This document shows, in pieces, positions 5,458-11,359 of a stretch of 11,359 nt of DNA. Every line of letters starts with the position of its first letter. Positions within the stretch are counted from its first letter, which is position 1. Source of the DNA: Candidatus Fermentibacteraceae bacterium (GTDB lineage: Bacteria > Fermentibacterota > Fermentibacteria > Fermentibacterales > JCC-6); assembly GCA_029932015.1 (NCBI GenBank), contig JAOZQW010000029.1:1821-13179 (forward strand). Direction: 5' to 3'. Made by a program: the position numbers and the translations under genes. Below the pieces are notes generated by a model. The model made no database searches, was not told the origin of the DNA, and saw only the letters and a list, made by a program, of their open reading frames with translations.

Positions 5458-7470
5458 CTATCTGATCTCGGCGGTAGAGCCCGGTATCTCCTGGAACATC
5501 TGGCACTCGACGCCGGGAACATGGTTGAAGAGGAACTCCTCCACCCTTCCAGCGAAGTCCAGTCTGTTCTGCTCCATGGCGAAGCCGTGGCCCTCGTTGC
5601 TATAGAGAACGTAGTAGACATCGTTGCCGTTCGCTCTGAGAGCCTCAACCATCTGGTCCGACTCGGCCTGGACGACCCTTGGGTCATTCTCACCCTGAGC
5701 GACGAACATCGGTACGGTGATATTCTCTACATGGTTGAGCGGTGAACGGTCCTCGAGCATTTCGAGGTCATCCGTAAGATCGCCCACCCTGATGTCCATC
5801 ATGGCATCCATGGGTCTCCAGTAAGCGGGGACGGTCTCGCGGAAAGTGACCAGATTGGAAGGACCGAAGAAATCAACACCCGCGCAGTAGAGGTCCGGGG
5901 TGAAGGTTACTCCCGCAAGGGTGGCATAACCGCCGTAGGAGCCGCCCATGATGACGATCCTCTCGGGGTCGGCAATGCCCTGGTCAATAGCCCAGTGCAC
6001 GGCATCCGTCAGGTCGTCCTGCATCAGGGCGCCCCACTCCTTGTTGCCTGCATTGAGATGCTCCTTGCCGAAGCCGGCGGAGGCGCGGAAATTAACCTGG
6101 AGTACTGCAAAGCCTCTGTCCGCCATAAGCTGAGCAAAGGGATCGTATCCGTAGTAGTCCCTCGCCCATGGACCTCCGTGTACGAGAAGGATCATCGGGA
6201 GCGGAGCATCGAGAGCATCGTGGGGAATGGTGATGTAGCTCGGGAGCTCCCAGCCGTCCGATGCGGGGATCAGTACCGGCTCCCTCTCGGAGAGCTGGTA
6301 GTCCTCGAGTGCGGGAATGGCAGTGAAGAGGAAGGTCATATCGTGTGTCTGACGGTCGAAGAGGAAGTAAGTGGCGGGATTGTCCGGTGTGAAGTAGACG
6401 ACTATCCAGGTGCTGTCTGCGTTGTCACGAGAAACAGCAGCGAAGTCACCCGGGTTGTACCCGGAAAGGAAATCGTAGTCTTCCTGGATCGAAGGATCGA
6501 GGATCTCCACCCGCCTGCGCAGGTAGTGGAAGCTCACAGCTCTCGGCTCACCGGTGAAGGGATCGAAGGAGACGCCGCCGACATCGGCAAGGGAGTCCTG
6601 TGCAATGAGGGTCACTTCACCGGTATCGAGGTCCTGGAAGAAGAGCGCAGTGGTGTTGGATTCAAGGTTGGATGAGTAGTAGATGCCCCTGCCGTCATTG
6701 CTGAATCTCTCCGGGCTGACGCTGTCGAGCGCGGAGAAGCTGACGAACTCGGTCCACTCATCAGAACCGGCATCCTTCAGGAGGAAGGCGATAGTCCCAT
6801 CCTCCGGATTTATGGTGGCCATGCCACGGATATTCATATCCTCATCAGTCATGTATCCGAGGATCATCAGACCTTCCTCGGTCATGCCGGGATTCTCCTG
6901 CAGAAGCGTCAGTTCACCGGTCTGCAGGTCACAGGAATAGACATCGAAGAACATGGGATTATTCTGGTTCATCTCGATGATCACGGTATTGGGCTGATCC
7001 TCTGATGTCTCGCTCACGTAAGCTTTCACATCCTCGAACGGTGTCAGGTCGAGAACCTCTCCGGTCTCTACAGTGAGTCTGTATACATGGTCGTTCTCTT
7101 CGCCGGCCTCGTCCTGCATGTAGAGAATGTGTTCACCGTTCTCGGCCCAGAAGTAATTGGTAACGCCCCTGTTCGTATCGAAGGTGATCTGGTGGGGCTC
7201 GCTGCCGTCGGCGTTCATGACCCACAGGTTCAATATGCTGTCAACCGATGCGATGTAGGCTATCATCGAAGCATCGGGTGAGAGCTGGGGTCCCATCTTC
7301 TCAGGATTGCCGAACAGAACATCTCTTGGAATAAGAGATTCGGCCCCGTCCGAGGCCACGTGCTCTACTGGAGGCACATCGGAGATCGGCTCGTCGGCCT
7401 GCTCTCCGCATGCGAGCGACATGAGAACTCCCGCAATCAGGAGAGGGAGAAGGATTCTTCTCACTGACAT
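5458..7470 (-). CDS. S9-family prolyl-oligopeptidase-like peptidase, predicted lipoprotein
   Basis: This 670-residue serine peptidase probably cleaves short peptides at the envelope, like dipeptidyl- or acylaminoacyl-peptidases of family S9. Residues 1-20 are a signal peptide (MSVRRILLPLL...) ending in a lipobox, SLAC, with Cys21 as the likely lipid-anchored residue. Residues ~50-395 form the beta-propeller, with repeated TolB-like units (QLSPDASMIAYIAS, NLWVMNADGSEPHQIT). Residues ~400-655 are the catalytic alpha/beta hydrolase domain: HGGPW (431-435), GGSYGGY with Ser511, GENDPRV with Asp596 and EGHGF with His628, all in family order. ATG 7470 is preferred to an upstream in-frame start at 7509 because it opens the signal peptide and has a purine-rich AAGGGA (7479-7484) eight bases ahead. 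It faces away from the Cys/His-rich gene and is closed by the stem-loop at 5412-5436. Exact bond specificity is unknown. Confidence 0.9.
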   Translation of the reverse strand: MSVRRILLPLLIAGVLMSLACGEQADEPISDVPPVEHVASDGAESLIPRDVLFGNPEKMGPQLSPDASMIAYIASVDSILNLWVMNADGSEPHQITFDTNRGVTNYFWAENGEHILYMQDEAGEENDHVYRLTVETGEVLDLTPFEDVKAYVSETSEDQPNTVIIEMNQNNPMFFDVYSCDLQTGELTLLQENPGMTEEGLMILGYMTDEDMNIRGMATINPEDGTIAFLLKDAGSDEWTEFVSFSALDSVSPERFSNDGRGIYYSSNLESNTTALFFQDLDTGEVTLIAQDSLADVGGVSFDPFTGEPRAVSFHYLRRRVEILDPSIQEDYDFLSGYNPGDFAAVSRDNADSTWIVVYFTPDNPATYFLFDRQTHDMTFLFTAIPALEDYQLSEREPVLIPASDGWELPSYITIPHDALDAPLPMILLVHGGPWARDYYGYDPFAQLMADRGFAVLQVNFRASAGFGKEHLNAGNKEWGALMQDDLTDAVHWAIDQGIADPERIVIMGGSYGGYATLAGVTFTPDLYCAGVDFFGPSNLVTFRETVPAYWRPMDAMMDIRVGDLTDDLEMLEDRSPLNHVENITVPMFVAQGENDPRVVQAESDQMVEALRANGNDVYYVLYSNEGHGFAMEQNRLDFAGRVEEFLFNHVPGVECQMFQEIPGSTAEIR

Positions 7471-7499
7471 TGTTCGCTTCCCTTCCGTGTGAATAAACA

Positions 7500-7514
7500 G
7501 CCCGGTCACCGGGC
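7500..7514. repeat. 15-base palindrome in the leader of the S9 gene
   Basis: GCCCGGT and ACCGGGC are exact complements around one central base. The site is about 30 bases upstream of the S9 start codon and, if transcribed leftward, would form a GC hairpin followed by a T-rich run (TGTTTATT). It could be an operator or an attenuator-like leader stem. Confidence 0.4.
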
Positions 7515-7537
7515 ACTAATTCAGTAGTGGTTCAGTA
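7514..7537. repeat. Direct repeat TTCAGTA spaced 11 bases, in the divergent intergenic region
   Basis: TTCAGTA occurs at 7520-7526 and 7531-7537, one helical turn apart, next to a CACTA/TAGTG stem (7514-7529). The region between the divergent S9 gene and the Cys/His-rich gene is 223 bases long and shows no strong sigma-70 promoter in either direction that I can defend; TATGAT read leftward near 7540 is a weak -10 candidate. The repeat may bind a regulator. Confidence 0.3.
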
Positions 7538-7693
7538 CCTATCATACTCACATTCCCTTCTGGAGCATAATTCTACACCTACGTACTGTGTTATTTTCGC
7601 CGTGAAGTATCCTCCCTCCACTTCCCCGGCAGGCAGTTTCTGTCTATCATTCGATTGATGCGATCAGACTTTCACAAAGCGAAGGGGGCAGGA

Positions 7694-8185
7694 ATGCCAG
7701 GCAGCATGTTCGATGACGATGGCAGATTGAAGATCCCGGAGATAGAGCACGACGCTGACGCCGATAAGGGGCCAGGTGTTGTCATCAACGCGGTCTACTG
7801 TCCAAATGGACACAATCTCATCTCGACAGAGCACGAAGTATCAGGCTATCCGTCTATCCTCGTAAGATTCGATGGGAAGAAGAGCGGCAAGGGTCTCCTC
7901 GCCCTATCTGCGGTCCTCGGCGATACCGGATACTGCGTAGTGGAAGGTGAGATAGACAGGAATGAACCTGTCGAGATGACCTGCAATGAATGTGGGACAC
8001 CGCTGGCTGTTCTGGGAAGCTGTCACTGCCATCCCGATGCCGTCAGCGTAATGGCCTATCTCTACCCGAACAAGGACCCGCATCAGGCAATAGCCTTCTG
8101 CAATGTCCTGTCATGCCCGAATTCGGCCCTGATAAGGTCCGGAGAGTACATCAAGCGGTTCTCAGAGCTGCCCTACAGCGGTTAA
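7694..8185 (+). CDS. Cys/His-rich protein of unknown function, probable metal-binding ribbon
   Basis: This 163-residue protein has no function I recognise. It has an acidic N-terminus, then CPNGH (36-40), Cys81, CNECG (97-101), GSCHCHP (109-114: C110, H111, C112, H113) and CNVLSCP (136-142). The paired CxxC-like motifs suggest one or two zinc ribbons or another metal site. The core INAVYCPNGHNLIS...GYPSILVRF gives the impression of a small conserved family seen in other bacteria, but this is memory and not a search. There is no signal peptide or membrane segment, so it is probably cytoplasmic. ATG 7694 is chosen because AAGGGGG (7682-7688) is five bases ahead; ATG 7658 or 7706 are alternatives. 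The cyclase gene begins 67 bases downstream on the same strand with no terminator between them, so the two may be one operon. Confidence 0.72.
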   Translation: MPGSMFDDDGRLKIPEIEHDADADKGPGVVINAVYCPNGHNLISTEHEVSGYPSILVRFDGKKSGKGLLALSAVLGDTGYCVVEGEIDRNEPVEMTCNECGTPLAVLGSCHCHPDAVSVMAYLYPNKDPHQAIAFCNVLSCPNSALIRSGEYIKRFSELPYSG

Positions 8186-8252
8186 AAAGGCTCATGCCCG
8201 GCAGCAGCAGTCATAGCTATGGGTGTCGGGATCTTATGAGGTCCAGGCTTTC

Positions 8253-11200
8253 ATGAGCGAAACAGGAGGGTCCTCGTGCGGAGAGCGTGACAAGCTCCTG
8301 ACCGCGATAGAAGCACTAGAGACACAGAGAACCCTGCTGGGAAACGAAGTTATTGAGACGGCCATTGCACCCTTGAGGGTGAAGCTGCAGGAGCTGGAGC
8401 CGGAAAAGACCTCGGCCGGGAAGAAACTGAGGAGGCATGCCACAGTTCTCTTCGCGGATATCATCGGCTTCACTTCTCTGATGGAAACACTTGATCCCGA
8501 GGAAGCCACTGAAGTCCTGAATTTGCTCTGGAGCCTTCTGGATGAGGTGATCACCCGTAATGGCGGGACCGTGGACAAGCACATGGGTGATGCTGTCATG
8601 GCGATGTGGGGAATATCCTCATCGAGGGAGGATGACCCGGAGCGGGCTGTCAGGGCAGCTCTTGAAATGCAGGAGGTCCTGCATGCCTTCCGTCTATCCT
8701 CGGATGAGGATGCTCCTCTCTTCAGGATGAGGATCGGGGTACATACCGGACAAGTCTTCATCTCCCCGGTCGGTTCTGCAGGCGAGTACACAGCAATGGG
8801 AGACACTGTCAATACAGCAAACAGGCTTGAGTCTTCGGCTCCTCCGGATGGCGTAGTCATCTCGCACGCAATGTATCGTCGCATTCGTGGGCTATTTGCT
8901 CTCCATCCGCGTAATCCTGTCAAGGTCAAAGGGAAATCCCTTCCACTCAGGACCTATCTGGTAACCGGGGTAAATCCCAGGGGCCTTATGCAGACGAACC
9001 GCGGGATTGACGGCATCGAGACTCCTATGGTAGGCCGGGAATCCGATCTCAGCATCCTCATGAACGTGTATGAGAGGGTGATGTCAGAGCGCGATAGCCA
9101 GCTGATCACCATTATCGGGGATGCCGGTGTCGGCAAATCGCGCCTGCTGTATGAATTCAGAAGACTGGTTCGGGACCGATCGCATGAGCCGGCAATACTC
9201 GGAGCAAGATGCACACCAGGAACAGAGACGACTCCGTGCTCACTCTTCAGAGACATGCTCAGACTGCAATTCGAGATCCTTGAGGATGATCCTGTAGATG
9301 CTGTGATCCGCAAACTGGAACAAGGCATGAATGCCACTCTCAGTATCGATGAGTGTCATCTCGCTGGTCATTTCGCCGGATTTGACCTCTCCTCCTCAGA
9401 GGTTGTCAGCAAGCTGGAGGGGAGTTCCTCGCAATCAACGCTCGGAAGAGCTGCTCTGATAAAATATCTGACAGAGACAGCTCACTCGGATGGCACCGTT
9501 CTCCTCCTGGAGGACCTCCATTGGGCGGATGCTCTATCTCTGGATCTTGTGGAACAGCTGGCATCAGGCAGAGCTAATGGGGCATTGTTCATCATCGCAC
9601 TTGCGAGACCGATCCTCTTTGAAAGAGAACCCTCATGGGGACAGCGACCCGGATCCATCTCCGTGCACCTTGAACCCCTCTCGCGAAATGAGAGCACGGA
9701 GCTGATAAAAGAACTCCTCGGCCGCATTGAGGGTGAGACGGATGACATCCTGCGTCTCATCGCTGACAACGCCGAGGGGAATCCATTCCATGTCGAGGAG
9801 CTTATCAAGATGCTCATCGATGATGGTATCATCGTCAGAGGCAGAGAGACATGGTCAGTGAGCCCGGATGGACTCAAGGCAGTTTCAATCCCGGCCACGC
9901 TTACGGGAGTGCTGCAGGCCAGACTGGACCGCCTCCCCGAGGAGGAGATGGTCCTTCTCCAGAAGGCATCGGTAGTCGGCAGGATATTCTGGGATCTTGC
10001 CGTGAGAAACCTGTCGGAGGATTCAGGCGATAAAGATCTTACATCCATTCTCAACGCTGTTCAGGCGCGCAGTCTCGTCTATCCCAACACTGACTCCGCC
10101 TTCTCTGAAGCAAGGGAATACATCTTCAAGCATGCAGTGCTGAGGGATGTCACCTACGAGACGGTCCTGCTTCGCCTCCGAAGAGCCTACCATGGATTGG
10201 TAGCCTCATGGCTGGAGGAGAATGCTGGAGACAGGGTCTCTGAATTCACAGGGCTCATCGCCGAGCATTATGAGAGAGCAAAGGATACAGAGAATGCCCT
10301 GCTCTGGCTGACCAGAGCCGGCAAAGCAGCCTACACAACCAGCGCATACATGGAAGCGCTGTCCTACTTCAGAAGAGCATTGGATCTCCTGAGCGATGAC
10401 TCTGACCCGACGTCCCGGGCTGACCTTCTCAACCGGACTGGAGGGTCTCTTGAGAAGCTGAGCAGATACGATGAAGCCTGGGAAATGCTTGAACAGGCAC
10501 TTGAGCTTGCCGATGAGGCTGACTCACCCATGACTGCAGCAGAGGCTCTAATTGTGCTCGCCTGGATCGCCACTATCCGCGGAATGAGGAAAGAGGCAAA
10601 GGATTTCTCACAACTCGCACTCTCAAGAGCGGAAGAGAGCGGGGACAGGTCCACCATGGCCAGAGCCCTCGGTCGGATGGCGGACTACGAGGAGGACCGC
10701 ACGTACGAGAAGCTCCTCTCCTACTACCAGCGCAGCATTGAGATGTACCGCGAACTGGCAGACAGGAACGGCATGGCCATCTCTCTTCTGAACATGGGCA
10801 ACATCGCGATGGACTTCAGGGAATTCGAGCATGCCCGGGGATACTACAAGAAGAGTCTTGAGATCTACCAGGAGATCGGCAACCGCTGGGGAGTGGCCAA
10901 TTGCCTGGGCAACCTCGGCAATGTGGCAAGTGCGCAGAAACGATCAAGTGAGGCGATGGATCTCCACAATCGCAGCATGGCTCTTTCGATCAGCATCGGT
11001 GATGTGGAAGGTGAGGTGATCTGCAACCTCAACCTCGGAGTTGATTTCAGTAAACTCGGCCGGAGTGATAAATCCCTCGAACACTCGACCAGGGCAATGG
11101 AACTGGCGATTAGGGTGGGACTTACACCACTCGGGCTGTCAGGGATGTCCCAGATCGCTGAGCGCATGGAGTCTGACGGCAGATATGAAGATGCCGCGTT

Positions 11201-11359
11201 CATCATCTGTTTTCTGCTCGAAAGAGGTGATCAGATCCCACCGGAAGGACTAGCCGAGCTTAAGGAAGCACTGGTCCGAGTTGGGGACTCTCTGAAAGAG
11301 AAGGATATCGATCTGGATAACATCCGGGCATCAGCATCGAACCTGACGGTCGAAGAAGC
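8253..11359 (+). CDS. Class III adenylate/guanylate cyclase with AAA-type ATPase and TPR repeats (3' end outside the window)
   Basis: The window holds 1035 codons plus two bases with no stop. Residues ~15-50 are a helical segment (ALETQRTLLGNEVIETAIAP) often found before cyclase domains of this architecture. Residues ~60-240 are a class III cyclase: LFADIIGFTS with metal Asp69, DKHMGDAVMAMWG with Lys109 and metal Asp113, then YTAMGDTVNTANRLE with Asp184, Asn187 and Arg191. The Lys/Asp pair fits ATP as substrate, so cAMP is the likely product, and all key residues are present. Residues ~258-600 are an AAA/STAND-like ATPase with Walker A GDAGVGKS (289-296) and Walker B VLLLEDLHWAD (Asp421). Residues ~690-1000 carry about eight TPR units, for example the pair around 10780-10960. 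There is no signal peptide or membrane segment. ATG 8253 has GAGGT at 8238-8242; the frame's last upstream stop is at 8214 and a GTG at 8223 has no binding site. The ATPase-TPR part probably senses a protein or ligand and gates the cyclase. Confidence 0.9.
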   Translation, partial: MSETGGSSCGERDKLLTAIEALETQRTLLGNEVIETAIAPLRVKLQELEPEKTSAGKKLRRHATVLFADIIGFTSLMETLDPEEATEVLNLLWSLLDEVITRNGGTVDKHMGDAVMAMWGISSSREDDPERAVRAALEMQEVLHAFRLSSDEDAPLFRMRIGVHTGQVFISPVGSAGEYTAMGDTVNTANRLESSAPPDGVVISHAMYRRIRGLFALHPRNPVKVKGKSLPLRTYLVTGVNPRGLMQTNRGIDGIETPMVGRESDLSILMNVYERVMSERDSQLITIIGDAGVGKSRLLYEFRRLVRDRSHEPAILGARCTPGTETTPCSLFRDMLRLQFEILEDDPVDAVIRKLEQGMNATLSIDECHLAGHFAGFDLSSSEVVSKLEGSSSQSTLGRAALIKYLTETAHSDGTVLLLEDLHWADALSLDLVEQLASGRANGALFIIALARPILFEREPSWGQRPGSISVHLEPLSRNESTELIKELLGRIEGETDDILRLIADNAEGNPFHVEELIKMLIDDGIIVRGRETWSVSPDGLKAVSIPATLTGVLQARLDRLPEEEMVLLQKASVVGRIFWDLAVRNLSEDSGDKDLTSILNAVQARSLVYPNTDSAFSEAREYIFKHAVLRDVTYETVLLRLRRAYHGLVASWLEENAGDRVSEFTGLIAEHYERAKDTENALLWLTRAGKAAYTTSAYMEALSYFRRALDLLSDDSDPTSRADLLNRTGGSLEKLSRYDEAWEMLEQALELADEADSPMTAAEALIVLAWIATIRGMRKEAKDFSQLALSRAEESGDRSTMARALGRMADYEEDRTYEKLLSYYQRSIEMYRELADRNGMAISLLNMGNIAMDFREFEHARGYYKKSLEIYQEIGNRWGVANCLGNLGNVASAQKRSSEAMDLHNRSMALSISIGDVEGEVICNLNLGVDFSKLGRSDKSLEHSTRAMELAIRVGLTPLGLSGMSQIAERMESDGRYEDAAFIICFLLERGDQIPPEGLAELKEALVRVGDSLKEKDIDLDNIRASASNLTVEE

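Noticed and set aside
5995..6675. 226-residue open frame on the plus strand within the S9 peptidase gene
   Set aside because: It mirrors the S9 propeller and hydrolase coding strand; it has no signal, domain or start context of its own.
8212..8221. 10-base palindrome CATAGCTATG between the Cys/His-rich gene and the cyclase gene
   Set aside because: It is a single short palindrome in a 67-base gap without a T-run or promoter context, and expected by chance at this length.
7990..8256. 88-residue frame overlapping the end of the Cys/His-rich gene
   Set aside because: It lies in a shifted frame across a supported gene and runs just past the cyclase start, with no domain or start signal.
8234..8929. 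231-residue antisense open frame opposite the cyclase catalytic domain
   Set aside because: The sense strand shows complete class III cyclase motifs, and the antisense protein is a Ser-rich shadow.
9482..10054. 190-residue antisense open frame inside the cyclase gene
   Set aside because: It is Ser/Arg-rich low-complexity translation, opposite a strongly supported ATPase domain, with no homology pattern of its own.

Overview
The window looks like a chromosomal piece of a moderately GC-rich bacterium. The first ~200 bases and the stretch around 4960-5340 are visibly AT-richer than the genes. A gingipain-like (family C25) secreted protease ends in a Bacteroidetes-type C-terminal sorting domain. 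It lies with a lipoprotein-type S9 peptidase and a stand-alone cyclase-ATPase-TPR protein. This mix suggests a Gram-negative-type cell envelope in or near the FCB superphylum or one of its candidate phyla. That placement is inference from domain content, since no rRNA or marker gene is present. No mobile element, CRISPR array, tRNA or rRNA gene was seen.

Layout. Positions 1-424 hold an AT-rich start and a leftward, apparently broken reading frame. Positions 425-3832 hold two rightward genes: a C25-like cysteine peptidase with a predicted seven-unit beta-propeller, and a monoacylglycerol-lipase-like alpha/beta hydrolase. Positions 3896-4939, leftward and convergent with them, encode an unusual regulator with a helix-turn-helix, a GHKL ATPase and a STAS-like domain. 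Its promoter (about 4984-5013) is well formed and flanked by two inverted repeats. Positions 5040-5457 contain no convincing gene, but hold repeated short motifs, hairpins, a micro-ORF with a good Shine-Dalgarno, and a strong GC stem-loop that probably terminates the next leftward gene. Positions 5458-7470, leftward, encode an S9 prolyl-oligopeptidase-family lipoprotein. It is divergent from a rightward pair: a small Cys/His-rich protein of unknown function (7694-8185), then a class III nucleotide cyclase fused to an AAA-type ATPase and TPR repeats (8253 to the window end, truncated there).

How they may work together. Two enzymes look exported (C25 protease and S9 lipoprotein peptidase) and would act on peptides outside the cytoplasm. 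The hydrolase looks cytoplasmic and would act on acylglycerols or similar esters. The two signalling proteins (HTH-GHKL-STAS and cyclase-AAA-TPR) are cytoplasmic and have no membrane segments. Nothing in the sequence links them to the hydrolases beyond proximity. The most unusual items are the single-chain HTH/anti-sigma-like ATPase/STAS-like protein with a palindrome-decorated promoter, the structured 5040-5457 interval, and the Cys/His-rich protein next to the cyclase.
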